Positions 26,384-35,693 of a stretch of DNA of 64,000 bases are shown piece after piece (the stretch's first letter is position 1; each line of letters begins with the position of its first letter). The notes beneath the pieces are model-generated. The model did not search any database and was not told the origin of the DNA. It saw only the letters and a list, made by a program, of their open reading frames with translations. Where the stretch lies: the NCBI RefSeq assembly GCF_003390885.1, contig NZ_QMEL01000001.1, positions 596,888 to 660,887 on the forward strand, given 5' to 3'. The stretch comes from Pelagibacterium sediminicola. GTDB taxonomy: Bacteria > Pseudomonadota > Alphaproteobacteria > Rhizobiales > Devosiaceae. A program made the position numbers and the translations under genes.

Positions 26384-26518
26384 GCACACCCCTCACCCCC
26401 AACCCCTCTCCCGCAAGGGGAGAGGGGGGCTCGTAAGCCGATATATCCGCAGGATTACCCTTCTCCCCTTGAGGGAGAAGGTGGCCGGAGCGAAGCGGAG
26501 GTCGGATGAGGGGTGCGC
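26384..26518 (+). repeat. Family A repeat (copy A2)
   Basis: cacacccctcacccccaacc...ctctcccgcaaggggagagg...cttctccccttgagggagaa, ending ggtcggatgaggggtgcgcg. The third hairpin reads ggccggagcgaagcggaggtc, a variant of that in A1. It lies between convergent cpdR and the M42 gene. Confidence 0.82.
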
Positions 26519-26550
26519 GATGCCTCCGGGAGCGCAGAATGGGGCGGCTT

Positions 26551-27594
26551 TTACTTCTCGCCCAGATACGCCACCAGAATATCGAGCGCCGCCTTGAGGT
26601 CGGTCTTGTCGATCATTTCGGTAACGGTGTGGATGTAGCGGGTGCCCACCACGATCCCCACGGCCTTTGCGCCGGCAGCGGCCTGCTGGGCGGCGGCGCC
26701 GTCCTGGCCACCCGAAGCGAGGATGGTGCGCTGGAGGGGGATTTTCCTTTTTTCGGCCAGCGCCTCGATTTCCTCGACAAGGCCGATGTCGGCGATGAAC
26801 GAGGAATCCTTGATGTGCAGGCCAAACCCCTTGCCCTGGACGGTGACGGTCTCGTTTTCGGGTACGCCCGGGGTATCGCAGGCAAGGGTCGTATCGATCC
26901 CCAGCCCGATATCGGGCTTGATGGCGTAGGAGGCGGTGCGGGCACCGCGCAGGCCAACCTCTTCCTGGGCGGTGAAGACGACGTGGATTTCGCAATCGTG
27001 CTTGATGCCGGATTTGTCGAGGGCGCGGACGGCCTCGATGCCCAGCCAGCAGGCGATGCGGTTGTCGAGCGCCTTTGAGACGATCTTGTCGCCCATCTCG
27101 ATCAGCGGTTCGTCCATGACGATGTAGTCGCCGACCTTGACCTTGTTCCGGGTCTCCGCACCCAGCCCGATATCGACGAAGAACTCCTTGGTCTCGGGCA
27201 CTTTCTTGCGCTCTTCGGGGCCGGAAATATGGACCGGGCGGCCGCCGGGGTTCATCACGCCCTTGTAGTCGCCGTCGCGCGTGCAAACGAGGACGCGGCG
27301 GGAAAACAGGTTTCGCGGGTCGAACCCGCCGACCGGATCGATATGGATCCAGCCCTTTTCGCTCACATGGGTGACGAGGAAGGCGATCTCGTCCATGTGG
27401 CACAGCAGCATGACCTTGAGCGGGTTCTTTGCGCCCGAGCGCGATTTACGCACGCAAAGGAGTGAGCCCATGGGATCGGTGCGGGTCTCGTCGAACAGGC
27501 CCTCGCTCTCTTTTTCGATAAGCGCGCGCACGCGCTGTTCGCGGCCGGGCGCGCCGGGGGTTTCGCAAAGGTCGCGGAGAAGATCGATATTCAT
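26551..27594 (-). CDS. M42 family aminopeptidase (FrvX/glutamyl aminopeptidase-like)
   Basis: 347 aa. The co-catalytic metal residues appear in LLCHMDEIAF (His, Asp), ALDNRIACW (Asp), TAQEEVGLRGA (Glu-Glu) and LGIDTT (Asp); a final His is in RYIHTVTEM. This is the M42 family, tetrahedral aminopeptidases that trim peptides. The insertion domain is between residues about 70 and 165. It lies 17 bp downstream of the phytase-like gene on the same strand, so the two may be co-transcribed, but no shared function is apparent. Confidence 0.9.
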   Translation of the reverse strand: MNIDLLRDLCETPGAPGREQRVRALIEKESEGLFDETRTDPMGSLLCVRKSRSGAKNPLKVMLLCHMDEIAFLVTHVSEKGWIHIDPVGGFDPRNLFSRRVLVCTRDGDYKGVMNPGGRPVHISGPEERKKVPETKEFFVDIGLGAETRNKVKVGDYIVMDEPLIEMGDKIVSKALDNRIACWLGIEAVRALDKSGIKHDCEIHVVFTAQEEVGLRGARTASYAIKPDIGLGIDTTLACDTPGVPENETVTVQGKGFGLHIKDSSFIADIGLVEEIEALAEKRKIPLQRTILASGGQDGAAAQQAAAGAKAVGIVVGTRYIHTVTEMIDKTDLKAALDILVAYLGEK

Positions 27595-27611
27595 GGGGAA
27601 CTCCGGGGAAA

Positions 27612-28583
27612 TCAGGGCAGGGCGAAATCGAGCAGAATATTGCGCTGGAAGCGATTGAAATTGTCGTCCGAGACGATGGCGATGCGCACCTCGCCATCCG
27701 GCAGGGTGCGCACCCCCAGACCTTCCATATTATCGATCTGCGCGCCAGAGGCGACAAGGATGATTTCGCCGTCGAGGGTTGCGCCGGGGCGCACGGTTTG
27801 GGCGGGGATGCGGCGGATCTGCATGGAAAAGGTAAGAAAGGATAGGCCGCGTTCGAGCACCAGAAGGTCGCCATCGGGCAGGAATGCGCAATCGGTGGGG
27901 TTGAGGCCGGGGGACTGGACGAGGTGCAGATCGCCCTTGTCGTGTACACCCAAAAGGGTCGCGGCCCAGGTGCCGGGCGCGCGCGAATGGCCCTCGGCGA
28001 TGATAAGGGTCGAGCCGGCGATCGGGGAGGCGGGCGGGGCGATGCAGACCGATTCAATGGATCCGTTGTCGCGCAGCGCGGTCATCCAGTCGGGAATGGC
28101 AACGGGCCGCGCCGCGCCGTGGGGACGGCCATTGGCAAGCTCGAAATCGGCAAGGCGGGCAAGGTGCTCGAAGCCGACGCGGACGGTGGCGGGCGCGCCA
28201 TCGCGGAACACCACCTCGATCGCCTCGGAATCGGACGAGAACTTGCTGGGCAGCGGATTGCCCGCCGAATTGCGGATCACGTCGATCTCGACGTTCTCAA
28301 GCCCCGCCGGGGTCAGTTCACCGGAGACGAACCGGCCCTCGTCGGTGACCATCACGAAGCGGGCGGCGTCGAGAAAGGCAAGGCTTGAAAGCCCGCCGAA
28401 CTCGGGGCGGTCGCCGGTCATGACGAAACCGCCGCGAAAGACGAGGCCATCGACCGGCTGGCCGATGGCGGCGCCCTTGAAGGTCGCGATGGGGGTGGAG
28501 GTGATGGAGACGGGTTCGGCGGCTAGGGTACTGGCCCCCCAAAGCAAACCTATCAGAAGGCCGATATATCGCGCACCCCTCAT
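27612..28583 (-). CDS. Secreted esterase-like activity of phytase family protein
   Basis: 323 aa. A signal peptide, MRGARYIGLLIGLLWGASTL (cleavage after LAA), is followed by a beta-propeller-like domain with FGGLSSLAFLDAARFVMVTDEGRF, NMEGLGVRTL and VSDDNFNRFQRNILLDFAL, as in the phytase-like (PF13449) family. Substrate is unknown. The chosen ATG is inside the end of repeat A3 (ggtcggATGAGGGG); no other suitable start is seen before the signal peptide, so the repeat seems to have provided the start codon and the first residues. Confidence 0.78.
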   Translation of the reverse strand: MRGARYIGLLIGLLWGASTLAAEPVSITSTPIATFKGAAIGQPVDGLVFRGGFVMTGDRPEFGGLSSLAFLDAARFVMVTDEGRFVSGELTPAGLENVEIDVIRNSAGNPLPSKFSSDSEAIEVVFRDGAPATVRVGFEHLARLADFELANGRPHGAARPVAIPDWMTALRDNGSIESVCIAPPASPIAGSTLIIAEGHSRAPGTWAATLLGVHDKGDLHLVQSPGLNPTDCAFLPDGDLLVLERGLSFLTFSMQIRRIPAQTVRPGATLDGEIILVASGAQIDNMEGLGVRTLPDGEVRIAIVSDDNFNRFQRNILLDFALP

Positions 28584-28705
28584 CCGACCTTTCGCTTCGC
28601 GAAAGCCCACCTTCTCCCTCAAGGGGAGAAGGGTATCCCGTGTATGCCTCGGCTCTCGAGCCCCCCTCTCCCCTTGAGGGAGAGGGGTTGGGGGTGAGGG
28701 GTGCG
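28572..28705 (-). repeat. Family A repeat (copy A3)
   Basis: Reverse orientation: gcacccctcatccgaccttt...gcttcgcgaaagc...cttctccctcaaggggagaa...cccctctccccttgagggag...ggttgggggtgaggggtgcg. It lies between cobT and the phytase-like gene, and its last dozen bases overlap the 5' end of the latter. Confidence 0.83.
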
Positions 28706-28732
28706 CCAAGGCCACCGGACTGCCCGGGCTGC

Positions 28733-30616
28733 TCACCGCCGCTTCCGCGCCGCGGAGGGTGGTTCCTCGTCGAACAGTGCGGCGAGATTATCCGTCATGG
28801 CGCCAGCCAGCTCGTCCGCGTCGAGGATGGTGACTGCGCGGCGGTAATAGCGGGTGACGTCGTGGCCGATGCCGATGGCGACCAGTTGCACGGGCGAGCG
28901 GGTTTCTATGTCCTCGATCACGGCGCGCAGATGCGCTTCGAGATAGTTGCCGGGGTTGACGCTTTGGGTCGAATCATCGACCGGCGCGCCGTCGGAAATG
29001 ACCATCAGGATGCGCCGGTTCTCGGGCCGGGCAAGCAGGCGCTTGTGGGCCCATTGCAGCGCTTCGCCATCGATATTTTCCTTGAGCAGCCCCTCGCGCA
29101 TCATCAGCCCCAGATTGCGCTTGGCGTGCCGCCAGGGTTCGTCGGCGCTCTTGTAGATGATGTGGCGGATGTCGTTGACGCGGCCCGGATTGGGTGGACG
29201 TCCCGCATCGAGCCAGGCTTCGCGCGATTTGCCGCCCTTCCAGGCACGGGTGGTGAAGCCCAAAATTTCGACCTTTACCCCGCAGCGCTCGAGCGTGCGG
29301 GCAAGGATGTCGCCGCAGATCGCCGCGATGGTGATCGGGCGGCCGCGCATGGAGCCCGAATTGTCGATCAGGAGCGTCACCACCGTGTCGCGGAATTCGG
29401 TGTCGCGCTCTTCCTTGAAGCTCAGTGCCTGCAAGGGATCGGTCACGACGCGGGTGAGGCGCGCGGTATCGAGCACGCCTTCCTCGAGGTCGAAATCCCA
29501 GCCCCGGTTCTGCTGCGCCATCAGGCGGCGCTGGAGCTTGTTGGCCAGCCGGGCGACGGCGCCCGCAAGGTTTTCGAGCTGCTTGTCGAGCAGCATGCGG
29601 AGTTGGTCGAGTTCTTCGGTGGGACAGAGATCGGCGGCCGAGATCACCTCGTCGAACTTTTCGGTGAAGATGCGGTAGGCAGGCTGGTTGGAAAGCCGGT
29701 GCTCGCCTTCGCCCTGCGGGGGCGGGGCGGGGGAATCCTCACCAACCTCGCTGGTCGCTTCCTCATCGCTGTCGGCGGTGTCGGCGTCTAGCCCATCGAC
29801 GTCGCCGGCTTCCTCATGATCGCCAGGCGCCTCGTCGGTGCCTTCGGCGTCCGCGCCTTCGCTGTCGCCCTGCTGCTCGTCCTCGTCTCCGTTGACCGCC
29901 TGATTGTTCTGGGCATCGTCCGCGCCGTCGGACTGGCCGTTATCGGTGGGGTCCGGCTCGGTGTCGGCAATGAGGTCGAGATCGCGCAGGATGGTGCGGG
30001 TGGCCTTGGAAAAGGCCGCCTGGTCGTCGAGCAGCCCGGACAGCGCCGCGATCGAGGTGCCGCTGCGCGCCTCGATCCTTTCGCGCCAGAGGTTGACGAG
30101 GGGCGCGCCCGAAGGGGGCACGGGAATGCCGGCGGCTTTTTCGCGCAGGATCAGTCCCAACGCCTCGGCCAGCGGAGCATCGGCGATGTCGCTTACATTG
30201 GCGTAATTGGCGCGGAACAGCCGGTCCTCAAGCATTTCCCCGATATTGCCACCCATCCCGGCCATGCGGGTTGCACCCAGAGCCTCGACGCGGGCCTGTT
30301 CGAGCGCATCGAAGGCGGCGCGGGCATCGGGATCTTTGGGCGTCATGCGCCGATGGGTATCGGGGTCGTGGCTGGCCATGCGCATGGCGATCGCATCGCC
30401 CTGCCCGCGGGCGATGGCGATGTCGCGCGAGGTGGGCAGGCGCGGCAACGCGGCCAGACGCGCCTTGTCGGCGGTAAGGATGGGCCGGTCGGCGGTAAAG
30501 GACACCTCGAGCTCGGCCTTGCCCGCAACCGTGCGCACCACCGCGCCCACGGCGGATTTGAACACCGTCGTGGGGTCGGGATTGTTGGCTTTGCTGTTGC
30601 GTGGTGGCTGGGCCAT
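28733..30616 (-). CDS. cobT: Cobaltochelatase subunit CobT
   Basis: 627 aa. The N-terminal half is helical (ISR as [17 protein letters not shown]). A long acidic, Asp/Glu/Gln-rich linker (about residues 215-300) follows. The C-terminal third is a von Willebrand A domain with MIDAS motif [11 protein letters not shown]. CobT and the AAA+ protein CobS work with CobN to insert cobalt into hydrogenobyrinate diamide in aerobic cobalamin synthesis. The start is ATG 30616 (MAQPPRN) or ATG 30628. cobS lies upstream with repeat B4 between. CobN is not in the window. Confidence 0.93.
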   Translation of the reverse strand: MAQPPRNSKANNPDPTTVFKSAVGAVVRTVAGKAELEVSFTADRPILTADKARLAALPRLPTSRDIAIARGQGDAIAMRMASHDPDTHRRMTPKDPDARAAFDALEQARVEALGATRMAGMGGNIGEMLEDRLFRANYANVSDIADAPLAEALGLILREKAAGIPVPPSGAPLVNLWRERIEARSGTSIAALSGLLDDQAAFSKATRTILRDLDLIADTEPDPTDNGQSDGADDAQNNQAVNGDEDEQQGDSEGADAEGTDEAPGDHEEAGDVDGLDADTADSDEEATSEVGEDSPAPPPQGEGEHRLSNQPAYRIFTEKFDEVISAADLCPTEELDQLRMLLDKQLENLAGAVARLANKLQRRLMAQQNRGWDFDLEEGVLDTARLTRVVTDPLQALSFKEERDTEFRDTVVTLLIDNSGSMRGRPITIAAICGDILARTLERCGVKVEILGFTTRAWKGGKSREAWLDAGRPPNPGRVNDIRHIIYKSADEPWRHAKRNLGLMMREGLLKENIDGEALQWAHKRLLARPENRRILMVISDGAPVDDSTQSVNPGNYLEAHLRAVIEDIETRSPVQLVAIGIGHDVTRYYRRAVTILDADELAGAMTDNLAALFDEEPPSAARKRR

Positions 30617-30658
30617 TGGAGTTCTCAATCAGTCTGCGGCGCCGGCGGTTCGCTTTGC

Positions 30659-30767
30659 TCCCCCCTCCCAGCCTCCCCCACAAGGGGGGAGATGCTGGAT
30701 CGTGCCACTGGCAGTCCCTTTCGCTCCGTAGCACCCTCCCCTTGATGGGGAGGGCTGGGGAGGGGTG
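30659..30767 (-). repeat. Family B repeat, short form (copy B4)
   Basis: ccccctcccagcctccccca...aggggggagatgctgg...caccctccccttgatgggga, ending ggctggggaggggtg. It interrupts the cobS-cobT pair. Its hairpins could stabilise or attenuate the shared transcript. Confidence 0.82.
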
Positions 30768-30794
30768 AAGCCATGGTCACCGGGCTTGCATGCC

Positions 30795-31775
30795 CTAAGC
30801 CGAAATCGCCAGGTTTGCCGCCGATTCCGGCAGGTCCTCGCCAAAGACGCGCTGGTAGAATTCGGCGACGACGGGGCGTTCGAGTTCGTCGCATTTGTTG
30901 AGGAAGGTCAGCCGGAAGGCAAAGCCGACATCGCCGAAGATCTCGGCGTTCTCGGCCCAGGTGATGACCGCGCGCGGGCTCATGACGGTGGAAAGATCGC
31001 CATTGATGAAGGCCGAGCGTGTGAGATCGGCGACGCGGACCATGTTGGAGACGAGCTTTCTGCCCTCTTCGGTCGCGGCGTAGGTCTTGTTCTTGGCCAG
31101 AACGATGCCGACTTCCTTTTCGTGGGGCAGATAGTTGAGCGTCACGACGATCGACCAGCGGTCCATCTGACCCTGGTTGATCTGCTGGGTGCCGTGATAA
31201 AGCCCCGAGGTATCGCCCAGCCCGATGGTATTGGTGGTCGAAAAGAGCCGGAAGGCCGGGTGCGGACGGATGACGCGGTTCTGGTCGAGCAGCGTCAGGC
31301 GCCCCGAGACCTCGAGCACGCGCTGGATGACGAACATCACGTCCGGGCGGCCCGCGTCGTATTCGTCGAAAACCAGCGCCACGTTGTTCTGTACCGCCCA
31401 TGGCAGGATGCCGTCGCGGAACTCGGTCACCTGCTTGCCGTCCTTCAAGACGATCGCGTCCTTGCCGACAAGGTCGATACGGCTGACGTGGCTGTCGAGG
31501 TTGACGCGCACCAGCGGCCAGTTGAGCCGTGCGGCCACCTGCTCGATATGGGTCGATTTTCCGGTGCCGTGATAGCCCTGCACCATGACGCGGCGATTGA
31601 AGGCGAAGCCGGCGAGAATGGCGAGGGTGGTGTTGCGGTCGAACAGGTAATCGGGATCGATCTCGGGCACGTGATCGGTGCGCGCGCCATAGCCCTTGAC
31701 CACCATGTCACTGTCGATGCCGAACAGGTCGCGGACCTTGTAGTCGGTGTCTGGCAGGTTGGAATACTCAGTCAT
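30795..31775 (-). CDS. cobS: Cobaltochelatase subunit CobS (AAA+ ATPase)
   Basis: 326 aa AAA+ protein of MoxR type. Walker A GYHGTGKS is at residues 67-74, Walker B is [11 protein letters not shown], and sensor 1 is FSTTNTIG. It powers cobalt insertion together with CobT. The adjacent promoter region (31776-31957) contains TTATAA and a perfect palindrome GCCCATATGGGC at 31889-31900, which may be a regulatory site. No cobalamin riboswitch was recognised. Confidence 0.95.
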   Translation of the reverse strand: MTEYSNLPDTDYKVRDLFGIDSDMVVKGYGARTDHVPEIDPDYLFDRNTTLAILAGFAFNRRVMVQGYHGTGKSTHIEQVAARLNWPLVRVNLDSHVSRIDLVGKDAIVLKDGKQVTEFRDGILPWAVQNNVALVFDEYDAGRPDVMFVIQRVLEVSGRLTLLDQNRVIRPHPAFRLFSTTNTIGLGDTSGLYHGTQQINQGQMDRWSIVVTLNYLPHEKEVGIVLAKNKTYAATEEGRKLVSNMVRVADLTRSAFINGDLSTVMSPRAVITWAENAEIFGDVGFAFRLTFLNKCDELERPVVAEFYQRVFGEDLPESAANLAISA

Positions 31776-31888
31776 AATTTGCCTCGTTGTGGCGCGTGAG
31801 AGCCACTGGAATGCGTTGCAGGCGCGGGGAGGGTTTCGCGTCGCGTCGGGAAATTGCGGGTGCGCTTATAACAGCGATATTGCCATAT

Positions 31889-31900
31889 GCCCATATGGGC
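31889..31900. promoter_or_regulatory. Perfect palindrome upstream of cobS
   Basis: GCCCATATGGGC, 114 bp upstream of the cobS start, next to TTATAA on the same side. A dyad of this size and position suits a dimeric regulator, but no regulator can be named. Confidence 0.3.
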
Positions 31901-31957
31901 GGCTGCCGCAAGGGGGAACCGGGATCAATCCGCAACCCGGAGCCCGGCGAAGCATCG

Positions 31958-32092
31958 CGCACCCCTCACCCCCAGCCCCTCTCCCGCAAGGGGAGAGGGG
32001 GGCTCAAAAGCTGAGACATCCGGAGGGTTACCCTTCTCCCCTTGAGGGAGAAGGTGGGCTTTCGCTTGAAGCGAAAGGTCGGATGAGGGGTA
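31958..32092 (+). repeat. Family A repeat (copy A4)
   Basis: gcacccctcacccccagccc...ctctcccgcaaggggagagg...cttctccccttgagggagaa, ending gcgaaaggtcggatgagggg. It occupies the 344-bp gap between the cobS promoter region and the end of the J-domain gene. Apart from this and the palindrome at 31889 the gap is empty. Confidence 0.82.
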
Positions 32093-32119
32093 CTGCGATG
32101 CTTGCCAAGCCCTCGAATG

Positions 32120-32773
32120 TCAAACCAGCCCCCGGCTCTTCAAATGGTTATACGCCACGATGATCGCCCGCAGCCGGTCTTCCGAGCTTCTGTCGCCGCC
32201 ATTGGCGTCGGGGTGGTGGAGCTTGACCAGCGCCTTATAGGCCGACTTGATCTCGGTGGCGGGCTTGCGGCCTTCAAGGCCGAGGGTTTCGAGCGCCATC
32301 CGGTCCTGTCCGGTGAGCGTCACGTCGCGCTGGGAGCGGCCGGGGGTGCCGGTCTGGCGCGCCTGGTTGCGGCGGACGCGGGCGAACAGATTGTTGGGGT
32401 CGTTGAACTGGCGGGCCGAAAAGTCTCGGGTCTTGAACTTCCTGGGTTCGGGGTTGGAGCGCCCGAACCGGTTCGAGCCGAACGCCCAGGTCTCACGCGA
32501 GCCCGGCGCGTTCATCTTGGTTGCGTGCTCGGCGATTTCCTCGTCGTTCATGCCGGAAAAATAATTATAGGCCTTGTTGTAATGGCGGACGTGTTCGAGG
32601 CAGAAATTATGGAACTGGCCATCGGCACGTGCGCCCTTGGGGGCCTTGTAGAGACCGGTGCCCTCGCACCCCTCCCAATCACAAGCCGTACGGGCCGGCG
32701 CTTCGGCTTCAGAGGCGCGGCGAGGCTTGATGCGGATGGAATCAAAAATGCTGGACTTGGTGTTTATCGTCAT
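32120..32773 (-). CDS. J-domain protein, DnaJ-like
   Basis: 217 aa. The J domain is at the C-terminus (about residues 160-217): LETLGLEGRKPATEIKSAYK...LVKLHHPDANGGDRSSEDR with the essential HPD. The N-terminal part has a cysteine-rich patch (CDWEGCEGTG...FCLEHV) that may bind zinc, and a middle segment NYFSGMNDEEIA. J proteins stimulate DnaK-type chaperones; the client is unknown. It lies next to bolA (divergent) and cobS, a typical Hyphomicrobiales order. Confidence 0.88.
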   Translation of the reverse strand: MTINTKSSIFDSIRIKPRRASEAEAPARTACDWEGCEGTGLYKAPKGARADGQFHNFCLEHVRHYNKAYNYFSGMNDEEIAEHATKMNAPGSRETWAFGSNRFGRSNPEPRKFKTRDFSARQFNDPNNLFARVRRNQARQTGTPGRSQRDVTLTGQDRMALETLGLEGRKPATEIKSAYKALVKLHHPDANGGDRSSEDRLRAIIVAYNHLKSRGLV

Positions 32774-32887
32774 CGATCCATATAAGGTGGCAGTGAGAGC
32801 TCGTTTAAGAACCGGGCATCATAGAGGTTTTCGGGCATGATGGCCCGCAACAAATCCGCACACGGTGCAGAAAGGGGTGTTGACACG

Positions 32888-33157
32888 ATGAGCGTCGCCA
32901 GGGAAATCGAAGCCGTTCTCATGCAAGAATTTGCTCCAGGCCATATCGAGGTCATCGACGAATCCGAGCGCCATCGTGGGCATGCGGGATGGCGGGAAGG
33001 TGGCAACACCCATTTCCGCATCAGGATTTCCGCACCCGCCCTCGATGCGATGAGCCGGGTCGAGCAGCACCGGGCGATCAACGCTGTGCTAAAACCCCAG
33101 TTCGACGCCGGCCTGCACGCGCTGGCCATCGAGGTGAAAAAGAGCGGCGCGTTTTGA
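32888..33157 (+). CDS. bolA: BolA family protein
   Basis: 89 aa. The BolA/IbaG fold is recognised by VIDESERHRGHAGWREGG...THFRIRI and the helix SRVEQHRAINAVL. BolA proteins bind [2Fe-2S] clusters together with monothiol glutaredoxins and also DNA. The conserved HxGH-type histidines are present. ATG 32888 is chosen; ATG 32837 would add 17 residues unlike relatives. A TTGACA at 32880-32885 overlaps the start and is taken as chance. Confidence 0.88.
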   Translation: MSVAREIEAVLMQEFAPGHIEVIDESERHRGHAGWREGGNTHFRIRISAPALDAMSRVEQHRAINAVLKPQFDAGLHALAIEVKKSGAF

Positions 33158-33169
33158 AAGATCGTGCTG

Positions 33170-33300
33170 GATCCCGGGCACGAGTCCCGGAAATGATATT
33201 GGCGGCTTTGGCCGATACCTGCCCCATTCCCGCTTGCTACCCCGGGTTCCAGACCGGCCCCGCAGCAATCGCGAGAGCCTTGAGGATTCCGTAAAACACC
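33170..33300. repeat. Family D dispersed repeat (copy D1)
   Basis: atcccgggcacgagtcccgg...ttggccgatacctgccccat...cagcaatcgcgagagccttg. About 100 of 130 bases align by eye with 39738-39882. It contains the hairpin ccgggttcc...ggtccgg type sequence. It lies between the convergent bolA and CorC-like genes; a short fragment of the family (tgatacccgccccattcccg) is at 49821-49840. Confidence 0.6.
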
Positions 33301-34578
33301 CTAACCCGCCTTCGTTTCCACCGGCGAAACCCGCAGGCGTGTGATCCGGTTGTGCGCCCTACGCAGGATCTTGAACCTCAGATTGTGGAAGGTGAAGAGC
33401 TGGCCCTGTTCGGGAATCAGCTTGGCTTCGTGGATGACGAGCCCGGCAATGGTCGTGGCCTCCTCGTCGGGTAGCCTCCAGTCCAGCGCGCGGTTGAGAT
33501 CGCGGATCGGCAATGTGCCGTCGACAATATAGGAGCCGTCGGCCTGCTTGGTAAGGCCCTGCACCCCTGAATCGTGTTCATCGACGATGTCGCCGACGAT
33601 CTCTTCCAGAATATCCTCAAGAGTGACGAGGCCCTGCACCTCGCCATATTCGTCAACGACCAGCGCGAAATGGCTCTTGCGCTTCAGAAACGCGTTGAGC
33701 TGGTCCTGAACCGAGGTGGTGTCGGGCACGAACCAGGGTTTGTAGGCGATCTTTGCGGGAGCGACCCTTGCAAGCTCGCCATCGGCCTTCTGGATGGCGC
33801 GCAATAAATCCTTGGCGTGGACGACGCCCACGATATTATCCTGCTTGTCCTTATAGAGCGGCACGCGGGTATAGGGGCTGTCGAGAATGGCGCCGATCAA
33901 CTCCTCGGGCGGCATGGCGGCGTCCAGCGCGAGCATGCGCGTGCGGTGGACCATGACGTCGGAAACCTCGAGTTCGGAAAGATCGAGTACCCCGCCCAGC
34001 ATGTCGCGGTCGCCCTTGACCACTTCCCCCTCGGAATGAAGGAAATCCACGGTGCCGCGCAATTCCTCATGGCCCGATATGGCCGAAGCCTTGTCGGCAT
34101 CGAACCCGAAGAGCTTCAGGATCAGGTTGACGAGAAGCTGGATCATGCGGGTGATGGGGGCGAAAACCGCGACCACGAGCCGTACGGCGGGTGAAACGGT
34201 CATGGCAAAACCATCGGGCCGGATGAGCGCCAGCGTTTTGGGCAGAACCTCGGAGAAAACCACGACCAGCGCGGTCATCACAAGGGTGGCATAGGCGATG
34301 CCGGCTTCCCCGAAAATGCGGATCAAGACGCTGGCGGCCAGCGTCGAGGCGAGAATGTTGACAATGTTGTTGCCGAGCAGAAGCGCGCCGATCAGGCGCT
34401 CGCGTTCGGCGGTGAGCCTTTCCACGAGACCGGCGCGCGCGTTCCCGTTCCGCGCCAGCTGATGCATGCGCGCGCGCGAAGCGGCGGTCAGGGCCGTTTC
34501 CGAGCCGGAAAAGAAAAAACTCACACCCAGAAGCGCGAATATGGCGAGAGTCGAAAGCCAGAAGAGGGTGTCCATCAT
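33301..34578 (-). CDS. CNNM/CorC-type membrane protein with CBS pair
   Basis: 425 aa. DUF21/CNNM membrane domain at residues 1-180 with about three to four helices (LSTLAIFALLGVSFFFSGSETAL). Two CBS domains follow (residues about 210-330), where VMVHRTRM and VVDEYGEVQGLVTLEDILEE are typical. The C-terminal CorC/HlyC domain is ILRRAHNRITRLRVSPV. This family transports or senses divalent cations, mostly Mg/Co. The name 'hemolysin' is historical. Its start codon overlaps the end of aroB by 4 bp, so it belongs to the aroK-aroB transcript. Confidence 0.9.
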   Translation of the reverse strand: MMDTLFWLSTLAIFALLGVSFFFSGSETALTAASRARMHQLARNGNARAGLVERLTAERERLIGALLLGNNIVNILASTLAASVLIRIFGEAGIAYATLVMTALVVVFSEVLPKTLALIRPDGFAMTVSPAVRLVVAVFAPITRMIQLLVNLILKLFGFDADKASAISGHEELRGTVDFLHSEGEVVKGDRDMLGGVLDLSELEVSDVMVHRTRMLALDAAMPPEELIGAILDSPYTRVPLYKDKQDNIVGVVHAKDLLRAIQKADGELARVAPAKIAYKPWFVPDTTSVQDQLNAFLKRKSHFALVVDEYGEVQGLVTLEDILEEIVGDIVDEHDSGVQGLTKQADGSYIVDGTLPIRDLNRALDWRLPDEEATTIAGLVIHEAKLIPEQGQLFTFHNLRFKILRRAHNRITRLRVSPVETKAG

Positions 34579-35693
34579 CGCATGTCCTCAAGAAAGGTGC
34601 TGACGGCGGCGGGGTCGATGTTCTTTTCGATAAAGGACTGCCCGATGCCCCGGGTAAGGATGAAGGTGAGGCTGCCGCGCGAGACCTTCTTGTCCTGGAC
34701 TATGGCGTCCATCAGCACCTCGGTTGAAAGCCGTTCGCCGGGAATGTCGGAGAGCGCGGTGGGCAGGCCCACGGCCTTTAGATGCGCCTCGACGCGGCCC
34801 GCGTCCTGGGAGGGGCACAGCCCCAGACGCGCCGAGAATTTGTGCGCGAGAGCCATGCCGATGGCGACGCCCTCGCCATGCAGGAGCCGGCCGGAAAACC
34901 CGGTGGCCTTTTCGAGCGCATGGCCAAAGGTGTGCCCGAGGTTCAAAAGCGCGCGGACACCCTGCTCGGTCTCGTCCTCGACGACGACGCGCGCCTTGGC
35001 CGCGCAGGATCGTGCGATGGCTTCGGCGCGGGCCGGGCCGCCTGAAAAGATCTCGCGGTGGTTGGCTTCGAGCCAGAAAAAGAACGCCGCATTGTCGATC
35101 AACCCGTATTTGGCGATCTCGGCATAGCCGGCGCGGAACTGGCGCAGGGGCAGCGTATCGAGGGCGGCAAGGTCGGCCAGGACGAGACCGGGCTGGTGGA
35201 AGGCGCCCACGAGGTTTTTCCCGAACCCGGAATTGATGCCGGTCTTGCCCCCGACCGAGGAATCGACCTGGGCGAGCAGCGATGTGGGGATCTGGACAAA
35301 GCCCATGCCGCGCCGGGCGATGGCGGCGGCAAATCCCGCCAGATCGCCGATCACCCCGCCGCCCAGCGCAATGAGGATATCGCCGCGCTCGAGGCGCGCG
35401 CGCAAAAGGAAATCGACCGTTTCCTTGAGATGGGGCCAGGACTTGGTCGCTTCGCCCGCAGGCAGCGTCAGGAGGGCATGGTCGAGGCCGTGGGCGTCAA
35501 GGCTCGCGGCAAGCCGCGGCAGTTGGGCGGTGGCGACGTTTTCGTCGGTCACGATGCCGAAGCGGGCGCCGGGAAAGAGGGTGTCGAGGAACGCGCCCGC
35601 CTTGTCGATGGCGTCGGGGGCGATGACGATGTCGTAGGCGCGCGCGCCCAGCGGCACATGGACGGTGCTGGCGGTGCTATCGGACGTCGGCAT
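34575..35693 (-). CDS. aroB: 3-dehydroquinate synthase
   Basis: 372 aa. It converts DAHP to 3-dehydroquinate, the second shikimate pathway step. The NAD and zinc binding sites are seen in GGGVIGDLAGFAAA, RGMGFVQIPTSLLAQVDSSVGGKTGIN, and LNLGHTFGHALE, with HGEGVAIGM carrying further zinc ligands. It overlaps aroK by 17 bp and the CorC-like gene by 4 bp. Length is typical. Confidence 0.96.
   Translation of the reverse strand: MPTSDSTASTVHVPLGARAYDIVIAPDAIDKAGAFLDTLFPGARFGIVTDENVATAQLPRLAASLDAHGLDHALLTLPAGEATKSWPHLKETVDFLLRARLERGDILIALGGGVIGDLAGFAAAIARRGMGFVQIPTSLLAQVDSSVGGKTGINSGFGKNLVGAFHQPGLVLADLAALDTLPLRQFRAGYAEIAKYGLIDNAAFFFWLEANHREIFSGGPARAEAIARSCAAKARVVVEDETEQGVRALLNLGHTFGHALEKATGFSGRLLHGEGVAIGMALAHKFSARLGLCPSQDAGRVEAHLKAVGLPTALSDIPGERLSTEVLMDAIVQDKKVSRGSLTFILTRGIGQSFIEKNIDPAAVSTFLEDMR

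Noticed and set aside
29700..29740. Repeat-derived segment in CobT ([10 protein letters not shown] resembles the translation of repeat B)
   Set aside because: The match is short and lies in a low-complexity linker, so chance is a sufficient explanation.
31776..31957. Cobalamin riboswitch upstream of cobS
   Set aside because: gccactgg occurs but on the wrong strand, and the B12-box and other conserved riboswitch elements are absent.
32880..32885. TTGACA -35 box at bolA
   Set aside because: It is two bases before the bolA ATG, too late to be its promoter, and no -10 follows.
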